Below the pieces are notes generated by a model. The model ran no database searches. It had not been told where the DNA came from and saw nothing but the letters and a program-made list of their open reading frames with translations. A stretch of 64,000 bases of DNA from Bog-756 sp963699105 (GTDB taxonomy: Bacteria > Actinomycetota > Acidimicrobiia > Acidimicrobiales > RAAP-2). The stretch covers positions 992,001-1,056,000 of the forward strand of contig CAVOTI010000005.1 of assembly GCA_963699105.1 (NCBI GenBank). The letters run 5' to 3'. This document shows positions 7,962 to 17,120 of this stretch, one piece after another (position 1 is the stretch's first letter; each line of letters begins with the position of its first letter). A program made the position numbers and the translations under genes.

Positions 7962-8933
7962 ATGCGCGCCGTTGTCTGCCCGCGGTTGGGGCCACTCGAC
8001 ACCCTCCTACTGGACGAACAGACGGCGCCCGTCGCCGGCCCGGGACAGGTCGTGGTCGACGTGAAGGCCGCCGGGGTCAACTTCGTCGACGGGCTGATCT
8101 GCCAGGGAAAGTACCAGCTCAAGCCGTCCACCCCGTTCGTACCGGGCAGCGAGATCAGTGGCGTGGTGGCCGCAGTCGGGCCGGGGGTGAACCGCGTCGA
8201 GGTGGGCGCCCGGGTGATGGCCTTCACCGGATTCGGTGGGTTCGCCCAGCAGGCGGTGGTCCCGGCCCTCTCCCTGTTGCCGATGCCGGACACCGTCGAT
8301 TTCGTCCAGGCGGCCGCCCTCATCCAGAGCTACGCCACCATCTTGTTCACGCTGACCCGGCGCACCCACCTCAGCCCCGGCGAGTGGGTGTTGGTGCTCG
8401 GGGCGGGCGGTGGCATCGGCTTGGCCGCCACCGACGTGGCCGTCGCTCTCGGGGGCCGGGTCATCGCCGCCGCCTCGGCGGTGGAGAAGCTCGAGGCGGC
8501 GACGGCCATGGGCGCCGAGGCCACCATCGCCTACGAGGAGGAGGACCTGAAGGCACGGGCCCGGGAGATCTCGGGCGGTGGTGTCGACGTGGTCATCGAC
8601 CCGATCGGTGGCCGACACAGCGAAGACGCCCTGCGGGCCACCGGACACTTCGGTCGATTCTGCGTGATCGGATTCGCCTCCGGGCCGATTGCCTCGGTCC
8701 CCCTCAACCAGGTCCTGCTCAACAACCGGACGGTGATCGGGGTGGACTGGGGCGGATGGACGTTCAAGGATCCATCGGGGAACCGGACGCTGATCGACCA
8801 GCTGTTGGAAATGGTCGGTTCGGGACAACTCCACCCGGTGCGACCGGCTTCCTATCCCCTCGACCAGGCGCCCGGGGTGATGAGCGGCCTGATCGACCGC
8901 TCCATAGCCGGCAAAGCGGTGTTGATCCCTTGA
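7962..8933 (+). CDS. Zinc-free MDR-family NADPH:quinone oxidoreductase
   Basis: A medium-chain dehydrogenase/reductase of 323 residues from the quinone oxidoreductase branch. It has the GroES-like N-terminal half with AAGVNFVDGLICQGKYQ and no zinc cysteines. The Rossmann half carries VLGAGGGIGLAATDVAVALG (NADPH loop) followed by ATAMGAEATIAYEEED. It probably transfers hydride from NADPH to a quinone or enone; the substrate is unknown. The gene stands alone behind a leaderless promoter and converges on the ccm operon with a 45-bp gap. Confidence 0.85.
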   Translation: MRAVVCPRLGPLDTLLLDEQTAPVAGPGQVVVDVKAAGVNFVDGLICQGKYQLKPSTPFVPGSEISGVVAAVGPGVNRVEVGARVMAFTGFGGFAQQAVVPALSLLPMPDTVDFVQAAALIQSYATILFTLTRRTHLSPGEWVLVLGAGGGIGLAATDVAVALGGRVIAAASAVEKLEAATAMGAEATIAYEEEDLKARAREISGGGVDVVIDPIGGRHSEDALRATGHFGRFCVIGFASGPIASVPLNQVLLNNRTVIGVDWGGWTFKDPSGNRTLIDQLLEMVGSGQLHPVRPASYPLDQAPGVMSGLIDRSIAGKAVLIP

Positions 8934-8978
8934 TCGGTCCGGCCACCCGTCCCTAGCCGTCCGGCCGGGCGGCGGCCG

Positions 8979-10274
8979 TCATCCCGGGCCGACCGCCGAC
9001 GGAACGGCCAACCCGGCCTCTTGGTACGCCTGTCGGACCTCGGGGGCAGCCTGTTGGACCAGGGAGGCGGGAGGACTGTCGGCCAGGAACTGCCGGTACT
9101 CGCCCACGGCCCCGGCGGCGTTGTCGTCCTGTTGGAGCAGGACCGTGCCCAGATAGAGCCGCACGGCGTAGTCACCGGGATCGATCTGCACCGCCCGGTC
9201 CAGCTTGTCCTTCCCGCTGTCCACCATCGAGGCGTTGTTGCTCTGTCGCCCGGTCTCGAACTCGAGCCATCCGAGCTGGGCCAGCGCCACCTCGTTGTCG
9301 GGGTGCTCGGTGAGCAGTGATTGGTAGAGGGCGGCGGCTTGGCTGAGCTGGCCACTGTCCTCGTCGATGGCCGCCTGGGCCAGCGACTCGTCGATCTGTT
9401 GCTGCTGGGACTGGGCCACCGTGCCGGTGATGGACTGGCCGGGCTGCCGGGTCGAGGCGAACATCACCACGGCGACGATGAGGGCGGCGCCGAAGGCGGC
9501 CACCGCCCCGCCCAGGAACAGCCAGCTCCGCCGGCTCCGCCGCCGGACGACCGGAGCGGATGCCGGAGGGTCGCCGACCTCATCGTCCGGACCGGAGTCG
9601 GCCGGCGCCGGGTCCCGCTCGTCGAGGGCGACCGTCCCCACCACCGTGGCGGGAGCGGGATCGGCCGCACCGGCGGTCGGGGCCCCGGCCGACAGCCCGG
9701 CCAGTCGCCGCATGTCCCGTTGCCGGAGAGCCAGGTAGTCCTGGTCGGAGAGGTCGCCGGCCAGGTACTCGGCGTCGGCGTCGGCCAGGGACTGGACGAG
9801 GAAGCGTTTCCGCTCGGCCACCGCCTCGGGATTCAGTGTGGCGTCGGCCATCGGGTCGCCGGGCTCCCCGCCGGCCGCCCCCCGTCGCCGCACCAGCACC
9901 ACGACCAGGATGGTAACGGCGATGGCCCCCCCGATCAGCGGCAGCAGCCACACCAACAGGGACCACCCGCTGGCCGGGGGATCGAGCTCGATCGAGGCCC
10001 CGTACCGGTCCACCAGATAGGACTCGATCTGTTGATCGGTCCGGCCCTGGGAGATCTGCTGGGCCACCGTGGCCCGGACGGCCTGGGCGGCGGGGGCGGT
10101 GGACTGGGCCACCGATAGGTCCTCGCAGGTCGGGCAACGCACCACCGAGTCGATGGACGCGGCCCGCTGGGCGGCAGTGGGCGGTTTCGAGGAGAAGATC
10201 CCGCTCCCGACGACCAGGGTCAGGATCAGGACCACGCCGAGTGCAGTCCACAACGGGAACCGTCGGGTCCTCAT
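8979..10274 (-). CDS. ccmH: CcmH-CcmI fusion: apocytochrome c thiol/chaperone subunit
   Basis: The last gene of the ccm operon, 431 residues. The N-terminus is CcmH-like: signal/anchor helix at ~8-28, the redox motif RCPTC at 46-50, then EDLSVAQS and a second helix at ~104-128. The rest resembles CcmI, with a third helix at ~255-275 and TPR-like repeats after residue ~290 (QAAALYQSLLTEHPDNEVAL). CcmH presents reduced apocytochrome c and the CcmI TPR region binds its C-terminus. The start overlaps the ccmG stop as ATGA. Confidence 0.88.
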   Translation of the reverse strand: MRTRRFPLWTALGVVLILTLVVGSGIFSSKPPTAAQRAASIDSVVRCPTCEDLSVAQSTAPAAQAVRATVAQQISQGRTDQQIESYLVDRYGASIELDPPASGWSLLVWLLPLIGGAIAVTILVVVLVRRRGAAGGEPGDPMADATLNPEAVAERKRFLVQSLADADAEYLAGDLSDQDYLALRQRDMRRLAGLSAGAPTAGAADPAPATVVGTVALDERDPAPADSGPDDEVGDPPASAPVVRRRSRRSWLFLGGAVAAFGAALIVAVVMFASTRQPGQSITGTVAQSQQQQIDESLAQAAIDEDSGQLSQAAALYQSLLTEHPDNEVALAQLGWLEFETGRQSNNASMVDSGKDKLDRAVQIDPGDYAVRLYLGTVLLQQDDNAAGAVGEYRQFLADSPPASLVQQAAPEVRQAYQEAGLAVPSAVGPG

Positions 10275-10894
10275 GTGCCGTAGCCGCGGGCCTCGGCCTT
10301 GGCGATGAGGGCGTCCAGGCCCTTGGCCGTCACCCCCCCCGAGATCGAGGCGACCACCCGCCCGTTGGGGGCGATGAGGAAGGAGGTGGGATCCTCCCGG
10401 ACCCCGTAGGCCAGGGCGATGGTGCCACCCGGGTCGGCCATGGTGGGCCAGGTGGCTCCGAGGGTGGCCTGGTAGTTCCGGGCTTGGCTGGTCGAGTCAT
10501 CGAACACCACGCTGACCACCGAGGCTCCGGTGGCCGTCCGGTGCTGGAACTGGAACGCCACCAGCTCGGGGCCCTCCTCCTGGCACGGCACGCACCAGCT
10601 GGCGAAGAAATTGACCACCACGTAGTGGCCCGGGGCCGGGGGCAGCCGGTAGTGGCCTCCCTCCACCGTGGGCCCGGCCACGGGCGGGGCGAAGTGGCCG
10701 TCCAGAGGGTTCTCGGCCTCGACGGTCTGGGCCGAGGGCCGGGTGGCCAGCACGGCGATCAGGCCGGCCGCTATGACCAGCACGAAGACCCCCACCCACC
10801 GGGCGGTGTGACGACCGGCGACCCGGCCGGTCCCCCCGGTCGGCGGTCCGGGGGCCGGAGCGGCCACCGGCTCGGTGTCGGTCCCCAGGGTCAT
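10271..10894 (-). CDS. ccmG: CcmG/DsbE thiol:disulfide thioredoxin-like protein
   Basis: A membrane-anchored extracytoplasmic thioredoxin fold protein (207 residues). The anchor is WVGVFVLVIAAGLIAVLA at ~33-50 and the active site is NFFASWCVPCQEEGPEL. It should reduce the CcmH or apocytochrome CXXCH disulfide using electrons relayed by the CcdA-like protein encoded upstream in the same cluster. Both ends are fused to neighbours by ATGA overlaps (ccmF at 10891-10894, ccmH at 10271-10274), showing tight translational coupling. Confidence 0.9.
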   Translation of the reverse strand: MTLGTDTEPVAAPAPGPPTGGTGRVAGRHTARWVGVFVLVIAAGLIAVLATRPSAQTVEAENPLDGHFAPPVAGPTVEGGHYRLPPAPGHYVVVNFFASWCVPCQEEGPELVAFQFQHRTATGASVVSVVFDDSTSQARNYQATLGATWPTMADPGGTIALAYGVREDPTSFLIAPNGRVVASISGGVTAKGLDALIAKAEARGYGT

Positions 10895-12987
10895 GGCGTT
10901 TCGCCGGCTCCGACCGGGAGCGGGTCGGCCTCGGCTTCGGGACGGTCGTCGGGGCCGGCCGTGGGTACGCCGCCGGCGGGCACCGAGGGCGCCTGGGCCA
11001 CCACCGGTGCCGAGACCGGGTCGGTGGGCCGGCGCCGGCGGCCGGGGATGGCGGACAGGACCGAGCCGAACCCGATGAGCCCGGCACCGATCCACAGCCA
11101 CATGACCAGCGGTTGCTCGACCACCCCGAAGGTCCAGGCGGTGGAGGTGCCGGTCGGGGGGTCGGCCAGGGTCAGGTACAGGTCGTCCCTCCAAGAGGAG
11201 TCGATGGCCGGTGTCCCCACGTTGCTGGTGCCCGAGCCGTACACGCTGATGGCCGGGTAGAACAGCCCGGTACCGTCGACCCGGAGGACCGCCTCAAACG
11301 ACGAGTGGGCCGGCGTGGTGACGGTGCGGGTCCCCTCGAACTCGACGGTGTGCCCGGCGAAGGTGGCGGTCTGGCCGGGCCGGAGCTCGAGCTGTCCCCG
11401 GTGGAGGTAGGAGGTGGCGGCGGCCAGACCGACGGCCACCATCACCACGCCGATGTGGACGACCATGCCCCCGTTGGCCCGGCCCACGAAACCCCGCCAT
11501 CCGGTGAGGGCGGAGCGGGCGGCGGAGGAACCGGTCGACCGGGCACCCCGGTAGGCGCCCCGCACCGACAGCACCAGGGCCCGACCGGCCGAGGCGGCGG
11601 CGAAGGCACCCAGGCCGAAGGCCAGCAGGGGCTCCACGCCCCGGACCCCGGCCAGCACGCAGACCACCACCACCGCCACTCCGACGGCGGCCGGCACGGC
11701 CAGTCGGCCCCGCATCACCTTCACCGTCGTCTTGCGCCAGGGAAGGGCGGGAGCCACCGCCATCAGGAACAGCAGGGCCAGACCGATGGGGACGAAGAAC
11801 CGGTTGAAGTAGGGGGAGGACACCCCGACCGAGGTGCCGTTGTGGACGGCCTCGTAGAACAGGGGGAACACCGTCCCCAACAGCACGATGAGGGCGAATC
11901 CCACGAAGAGGAGGTTGTTGGCGAGAAAGGCGCCCTCCCGGCTGACGGGCGAGTCGATGCCGCCCGGCGAGTGCAGCCTGTCTCCCCGCCAGGCGATCAG
12001 CCCCACCCCGGTGATCAGGACGACTCCGAAGAACCCCAGCAGGAGGGGCCCGAGTGACGACTCGGAGAACGAATGGACCGACTCGATGACCCCGGACCGG
12101 GTGAGGAACGTCCCGAGGATGGTCAGGCTGAACGCCGCCACCACCAGGGACAGGTTCCAGATGCGGAGAAGTCCCCGGCGCTGCTGGACCATGACCGAGT
12201 GGAGGTAGGCCGTGCCCACCAGCCAGGGCAGGAGGGCGGCGTTCTCCACCGGGTCCCACGACCAGAAGCCGCCCCAGCCCAGGACCTGGTAGGACCACCA
12301 GGCACCCAGCAGGATGCCCATGGTGAGGAAGGCCCAGGCGAACAGCGTCCACCGCCGGGTCTCACCCTGCCAGTCCTCGTCCAGCCGGCCGGTGACGAGT
12401 GAGGCGACAGCGAAGGCGAAAGGCAGGGTGAAACCGACCAGGCCCAGGTAGAGCATGGGCGGGTGGATGAGGACCAGAGGGTTGTCCTGGAGCAGCGAGT
12501 TGGGCCCGGGCCCGTTGGTGGGGATGGCCCCGACGACATGCTGGAAGGGATCGGCCGGCCCCAGCATCAGCCCGAAGAAGAACGCCGTCACCACGTAGAC
12601 GACCAGGGTGGCCCAGGCCACCAGCTCCTCGCCGGCCCGGGCCCGGAAGCGCCAGACCATGGCGGTGGCGTAGCCACCGAGGACCAGGCCCCACAACAGG
12701 ATCGATCCGGCCAGGGCCGACCACAATCCGGTGATCGAGTACAGCCAGGGGGTGTTGCGGCTGTTGTTCTGGGCCACGTAGGCCAGCGAGAAGTCGTGGG
12801 TCAACAGGGCGTGCTCCATGGCCACCACGGCGATGACCCCGCCCAACAGGATCACCGGGGCGTAGACGAGTCCGCTCCTCAGGGTCGACGACCGGTGGCG
12901 GGCCAGACCGACGGCGATGACGGCAATCCCGGCCACGGCGGCCACGAAGCCCAGCAGGACTCCGGTGTGGCCGAGTACTCCGTTCAC
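10891..12987 (-). CDS. ccmF: CcmF heme lyase subunit of cytochrome c maturation System I
   Basis: A polytopic membrane protein of 698 residues with about 14-15 hydrophobic segments. The heme-handling WWD-type motif is visible as GWGGFWSWDPVENAALLPWL, and HPPMLYLGLVGFTLPFAFA is characteristic. CcmF with CcmH attaches heme from holo-CcmE to the CXXCH of apocytochrome c on the outer face of the membrane. The start is GTG 12987, 42 bp after ccmE. The final ~45 residues are Pro/Ala-rich and look unconserved. Confidence 0.93.
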   Translation of the reverse strand: MNGVLGHTGVLLGFVAAVAGIAVIAVGLARHRSSTLRSGLVYAPVILLGGVIAVVAMEHALLTHDFSLAYVAQNNSRNTPWLYSITGLWSALAGSILLWGLVLGGYATAMVWRFRARAGEELVAWATLVVYVVTAFFFGLMLGPADPFQHVVGAIPTNGPGPNSLLQDNPLVLIHPPMLYLGLVGFTLPFAFAVASLVTGRLDEDWQGETRRWTLFAWAFLTMGILLGAWWSYQVLGWGGFWSWDPVENAALLPWLVGTAYLHSVMVQQRRGLLRIWNLSLVVAAFSLTILGTFLTRSGVIESVHSFSESSLGPLLLGFFGVVLITGVGLIAWRGDRLHSPGGIDSPVSREGAFLANNLLFVGFALIVLLGTVFPLFYEAVHNGTSVGVSSPYFNRFFVPIGLALLFLMAVAPALPWRKTTVKVMRGRLAVPAAVGVAVVVVCVLAGVRGVEPLLAFGLGAFAAASAGRALVLSVRGAYRGARSTGSSAARSALTGWRGFVGRANGGMVVHIGVVMVAVGLAAATSYLHRGQLELRPGQTATFAGHTVEFEGTRTVTTPAHSSFEAVLRVDGTGLFYPAISVYGSGTSNVGTPAIDSSWRDDLYLTLADPPTGTSTAWTFGVVEQPLVMWLWIGAGLIGFGSVLSAIPGRRRRPTDPVSAPVVAQAPSVPAGGVPTAGPDDRPEAEADPLPVGAGETP

Positions 12988-13029
12988 CGGTACCGGCCGG
13001 TGACCGGGGGGCGGGAGTGGTCAGAGCGC

Positions 13030-13524
13030 TCATCGCTTGGTGCCGTTCGGGGCGGTGACCCGGCCCGGATGGGCGGCGATGTAGGTCGAGGAGTGCTTGA
13101 CCAGGATCTGGTCGGAGACGAACGTCGAGCCGCTGAAGTGGCCCACGGCGATGACCGGGATGTCGACCTGGAACAGCTGGGGCGGCGTGCCGGAGTTGTC
13201 GACCTGTACCCGGGTGGACCCGGCACCGACCACGAAGTCCACCCCGCGGCGGGTGGCGTGGACCGAGTCGGGCTCGACCAGACCCTCGAGATTGAACGTG
13301 CTGGTGCCGAGGGTCGCCTTCTGGGCCACGGCCTGGTTGGCCGGCAGGTAGAAGTTGAGAGCCGAGCCCAGTCCCTTCACCACCAGGAAGACCAGGGCGC
13401 CCACCAGCACCAGGCCGACCACCGCGTAGCGGACCCGGTGACTGGTGGCGGCCACCGGGGCCGGGAACCGCGGGTGACCGGACACCTCGGCCGACGACGG
13501 CAGACGAGGTGGGGCGGTGGTCAC
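13030..13524 (-). CDS. ccmE: CcmE periplasmic heme chaperone
   Basis: A small anchored heme chaperone of 164 residues. A transmembrane segment at ~31-48 (YAVVGLVLVGALVFLVV) is followed by the OB-fold domain beginning NFYLPANQAV. The covalent heme site is present as LVKHSSTY, where the His and the Tyr four residues later match the HxxxY of classical CcmE, not the CxxxY variant. GTG 13524 overlaps the ccmD stop as GTGA. CcmE receives heme exported by CcmABCD and hands it to CcmF. Confidence 0.9.
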   Translation of the reverse strand: MTTAPPRLPSSAEVSGHPRFPAPVAATSHRVRYAVVGLVLVGALVFLVVKGLGSALNFYLPANQAVAQKATLGTSTFNLEGLVEPDSVHATRRGVDFVVGAGSTRVQVDNSGTPPQLFQVDIPVIAVGHFSGSTFVSDQILVKHSSTYIAAHPGRVTAPNGTKR

Positions 13525-13670
13525 CGATCGTCCGTCGACTGGGCGACGCCCCGGGCCGCCTGGACCCGCCGGACGGCCCGGCCCAGGCGGTGCCGTCGGA
13601 AGGCCAGCTGGGCGGCGTAGAGGAACAGGATGCCCAGCACGATGGAGTACCCGGCGATGACGTAGTTCAT
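13521..13670 (-). CDS. ccmD: CcmD-like single-helix small membrane protein
   Basis: A 49-residue protein, MNYVIAGYSIVLGILFLYAA followed by a basic tail rich in Arg. Its size, single N-terminal helix, position between ccmC and ccmE, and ATGA/GTGA overlaps with both match CcmD, which releases holo-CcmE from CcmABC. GGAG lies 8 nt before ATG 13670. The sequence alone would be too short to assign; context carries the call. Confidence 0.75.
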   Translation of the reverse strand: MNYVIAGYSIVLGILFLYAAQLAFRRHRLGRAVRRVQAARGVAQSTDDR

Positions 13671-14599
13671 CGGGCGCTCTCCGGAACAGACGGGGCACCG
13701 TCGTGGGCGTCGGTCCCGCCCACCGCAACCGCGGTGGGGACGACCGGATCGGACCGCCGGTCGACCGGCGGGTCGAACTCGGAGTGGACGGCCGGCGGCT
13801 CGGTCCCGACGCCCTCGGCCTGGCGCTCGAGCAGGGCCATGTCCAGCTCGCCGCGGCCCAGCCAGTCCTCCATCACGCCGATCCGGTAACGGACCAGCAG
13901 CATCCACAAGAAGACCAGGGTCAGGGCGACGAAGCTGAGCAGCAGCGTCCAGGCCATGGAGCCGTGGATGGTGGGCGACAGGTCCGGGTTGAGGACGGTG
14001 GCCCCCTGGTGCAGGGTCTTCCACCACAGGACCGAGAAGTGCACGATGGGGACGTCGACCGAGGCGAACAGGGCCACGAAGGCGCTCCGCTTGGCCCTGG
14101 CGTCGGGTTCGGCCGGTACCCGGCGCAGGGCCATGTACCCGAGGAACAGCACCAGCAGGACCGCAGTGCTGGTCAGGCGGGCATCCCAGGCCCAGTACAC
14201 GCCCCACGTCGGCTTCCCCCAGATCGACCCCGAGATCAACGTGCAGATGTTGAAGACCACCCCCACCTCGACGGCGGCGGCGGCCAGACGGTCCCAGAAC
14301 AGCGACCGGGTCCGGGGCCACAGGTAGAGCAGGCTGCACAGGGCGGCCAGCCCGAAGGCCAGATAGAGCGCCACCCACGCCACGCCGGGGTGGATGTAGA
14401 CCAGCCGGACCAGGTTCCCCGGCACCGTGTTGCCCTTGGTGACGTCGGGGGGCGTGATCCACAGGCCGAGCCACACGGTCAAGGCCGTACTCACCACCGC
14501 CCCGATCCCGATGATCCGGACGGTCCACCGGGCCCGAGGGGACTCGACGACCGGGATGGACCGGACGAGATCGGAACCCACATCGAGGTTCGGACTCAT
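13667..14599 (-). CDS. ccmC: CcmC heme-handling membrane protein
   Basis: A polytopic membrane protein (310 residues) that loads heme onto CcmE. It has six hydrophobic segments, the tryptophan-rich WWD motif WGVYWAWDARLTSTAVLL, and flanking His motifs IHPGVAWVALY and WWKTLHQG. The C-terminal ~60 residues are a hydrophilic extension longer than usual. ATG 14599 overlaps the ccmB stop at 14596 as ATGA. Later in-frame starts do not preserve the first helix. Confidence 0.92.
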   Translation of the reverse strand: MSPNLDVGSDLVRSIPVVESPRARWTVRIIGIGAVVSTALTVWLGLWITPPDVTKGNTVPGNLVRLVYIHPGVAWVALYLAFGLAALCSLLYLWPRTRSLFWDRLAAAAVEVGVVFNICTLISGSIWGKPTWGVYWAWDARLTSTAVLLVLFLGYMALRRVPAEPDARAKRSAFVALFASVDVPIVHFSVLWWKTLHQGATVLNPDLSPTIHGSMAWTLLLSFVALTLVFLWMLLVRYRIGVMEDWLGRGELDMALLERQAEGVGTEPPAVHSEFDPPVDRRSDPVVPTAVAVGGTDAHDGAPSVPESAR

Positions 14600-15267
14600 G
14601 CTGACTCCTGGATGGGCCCGTAGACGAGGACGCCCAGGGCAACATAGACGGCATCGAAGACCACCAGTAGTCGCAGCCACTGGGTCCCGTCGGCGGGGGT
14701 GCCGCCGCTCAGGGCGGCCTGCCAGATGCGGGTGCCGGCCAGCAGCACCGGGGCCACGATGGGGAGCAGCAGGAACGGCAACAGGGTCTCTTTGACCCGA
14801 AGACCGGCCGAAAGGGCCCCGTACAGGGTGCCGGTGGCGGCCAGCCCCACGGTCCCGAGCACGCATGACACCACCAGCAGCCAGGCCACCTCGATGTGGG
14901 CGCCGTAGAGCAGCACCACCCCGGCGCCCAGCACCACTTCCAGCACCACCAGCTGGAGGGCCACGGCCGCCGACTTCCCGAGGAACAGCCCGGCCGGGTC
15001 CAGACCCGACAGTCGCAGGCCGTCGCGTGCCCCGTCCCCCGCCTCCACCGAGACGCTCCGCTGGACGGCCAGGACCGTACAGAACAGCACCGCCACCCAG
15101 AACAGCCCGGGGGCGCCCTTGGCCATGAGCGAGCGATCGGGTCCGAGGGCGAAGGCGAACATGACCAGGGCGACCACCCCGAACGGCGCCACTTGGGACA
15201 GGGCCACCCGCGACCGTGCCTCGATGCGGAGGTCCTTGCCCGCCACCAGCACCGTGTCACGCCACAT
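14596..15267 (-). CDS. ccmB: CcmB heme-exporter ABC permease subunit
   Basis: The permease partner of CcmA, 223 residues with six hydrophobic segments. ATG 15267 (MWRDTVLVAGKDLRIEARSR) is preferred over 15303: the first motif matches family N-termini, and the start overlaps the end of repaired ccmA by 11 bp. Typical CcmB features are QRSVSVEAGDGARDGL and LPFLLLPIVAPVLLAG. With CcmA it powers release of holo-CcmE from CcmC. Confidence 0.9.
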   Translation of the reverse strand: MWRDTVLVAGKDLRIEARSRVALSQVAPFGVVALVMFAFALGPDRSLMAKGAPGLFWVAVLFCTVLAVQRSVSVEAGDGARDGLRLSGLDPAGLFLGKSAAVALQLVVLEVVLGAGVVLLYGAHIEVAWLLVVSCVLGTVGLAATGTLYGALSAGLRVKETLLPFLLLPIVAPVLLAGTRIWQAALSGGTPADGTQWLRLLVVFDAVYVALGVLVYGPIQESA

Positions 15268-16061
15268 GGTGCACCTGTCCCTCCAAACGCCGCAGCGGCC
15301 CACCGTCGGCCGGCGCCGGGGCTGTGGCGGCCAGGACGGGTGGCTCGGGCGCGGGCACCACCGGCCGACCCGGCTCGTCGTCCTTCCCCACTCCGAGGGT
15401 TCGTTGGGCCGTGACCCGTCCGCCGGTCACGGTCACCGCCCGCGTCGACCAGAGGCTCCACGAACCCGGACTCGTGGGAGGCGATGACCACGGTGGCGCC
15501 CGACGAAGACGCTTCGCCGATGAGCTCGCCGAGGATGGCCCGGGTGGAGGCGTCCAGCCCGGCGTGCGGTTCGTCGAGGAGCCACAGCTCGGGCCAGCGG
15601 GCGGCCAGGACGGCCAGGGCCACTCGACGGCGCTGGCCGGCCGACAGCTTGGAGGCGCTGGTCTTGAGCAGGCGGCCGGTCAGACCGAGGCGCTCGCAGG
15701 CGCCGTCGATCCTGTCGGTCGGAGCCCCGGCGGCCCGGACGGCGAACCTCACGTTCTCCCGGACGGTGAGATCGTCATAGAGGTGGGAGGCGTGGGACAC
15801 CAGCCCCACCCGCCGACGCACCTGGGCCCGTCGGCGCACGGGATCGAGGCCGAACACCTCCACCCGTCCCGAAGCCAGGGGGACCAGGCCGGCGCACACC
15901 CGGAGCAGGCTGGTCTTGCCCGCCCCGTTGGGCCCCTCGACCAGCACCGTCTCACCCCGGGCCACCTCGAGATCGACGCCGGCCAACAGGGGGAACCGTC
16001 CGGACAACGCGACGGCGTCGTGGAGGAGAAGTGCCGGATCGGAGGGTGCTGGCGGGGCCAT
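15257..16061 (-). CDS. ccmA: CcmA heme-exporter ABC ATPase, with one-base frame break
   Basis: An ABC ATPase with Walker A EGPNGAGKTSLL, signature KLSAGQRRRVALAVLAARWP and Walker B LWLLDEPHAGLD. The frame breaks near 15443, just after ESGFVEPLVD. Deleting one G (reading GAC CGG GCG GTG) gives DRAVTVTGGRV, the normal end of the fold, then a Pro/Ala-rich tail stopping at 15257. The repaired protein is about 267 residues. Without repair the frame runs through ccmB as nonsense. ATG 16061 begins MAPPAPSDPALLLHDAVALS. Confidence 0.82.
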
Positions 16062-16168
16062 AGGCGCCCCACATGGTACGGGGGTCGGGGTGCAGGAGCC
16101 AGGCGGGACCGGCGGCCCCGGCCCGGCACCGTCCGGCCGGGGGGGTCCCGACCGGACCCGGGCACCTC

Positions 16169-17066
16169 TCAGCTCACGGACAGCCGGCTGAGATGGAGGT
16201 CACGGAACCAGTCCGAGATGTGGGCGGAGATGATGTCCACATTGCCGGTGAGCAGGAGGATGCCGAAGAGCGATCAGGACCGCCCCACCGATCAGGTCGA
16301 CCAGTCGCAGCCGGCCCCGTACCCGGGCCAGGGTGTCGGTCATCCGCCCGAAGGCCAGGCCACTCAGGAGGAACGGGACCCCGATGCCGATCGAGTAGGC
16401 CAGCAGCAGGGCGATCCCGCCGGTGGCCGATCCCCCGGTCCCGGCGGCCAGAGCCAGCACGCTGCCCAGCACGGGTCCGATGCAGGGTGTCCAGGCGAAG
16501 GCGAAAGCCATCCCCATCACCGCCGGCGCCCACGCCCCGAGCACGGAGGGGCGGACCACGAACCGTCGCTCACCGAACAGGGCCATGGGCAGGGTGATGC
16601 CCGATGCCATGGCCACCAGCATCACCCCGAAGGCGACGATGAGGATCCCCGAGACGGTCTCGAGCGTGTGCTGATGGGTGAGGAACAACCGACCGATGGC
16701 CGATGCCGACGCCCCGAGGATGGTGAAGATCACCGTGAACCCGGCGATGAAGGCGAGGATCCCCCGCAGGAGGACGGCGCGCTCCCGCCTCAGGTCCTCG
16801 GGCTCCAAGCCGCGGCCGGCGGCCGGGCGGGGGTCGGCGGTGACGGCGGTGGCCGTGACGGTCGCCGCCCCCACCGACCTCTCCGTTTCCGGGACGGCCA
16901 GACCCTGCCCCCCGGGGTCCCCGGTGAGGGGCGCCGTGGATCGGGGAGACCGCTGGAGGGCGTCGAGCTCGGCGGCCGACAGCCCCGACACCATCGACAG
17001 GTAGGCGGGAACCAGCGGCAGTACACACGGGGACAGGAACGAGAGCATCCCCGCGCCGAATGCCAC
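16169..17066 (-). CDS. ccdA: CcdA-like cytochrome c biogenesis thiol-reductant transporter, with one-base frame break
   Basis: A DsbD-family membrane protein that carries electrons from cytosolic thioredoxin to the outside. FGAGMLSFLSPCVLPLVPAY has the first redox Cys and FAFAWTPCIGPVLGS the second. A long hydrophilic loop (~40 to 95) separates the first helices. Near 16266 an extra T shifts the frame after GGAVLIAL; removing it gives GILLLTGNVDIISAHISDWF and a stop at 16169 (~298 residues). GTG 17066 is the first in-frame start, although similarity may begin a few codons earlier. It lies 107 bp upstream of ccmA and probably belongs to the same operon. Confidence 0.82.
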
Positions 17067-17120
17067 CAGCAGGCCGAGCGGGTCGGCGTGGATGGTGGCC
17101 GGTTCGCACGCCGGCCCCGT

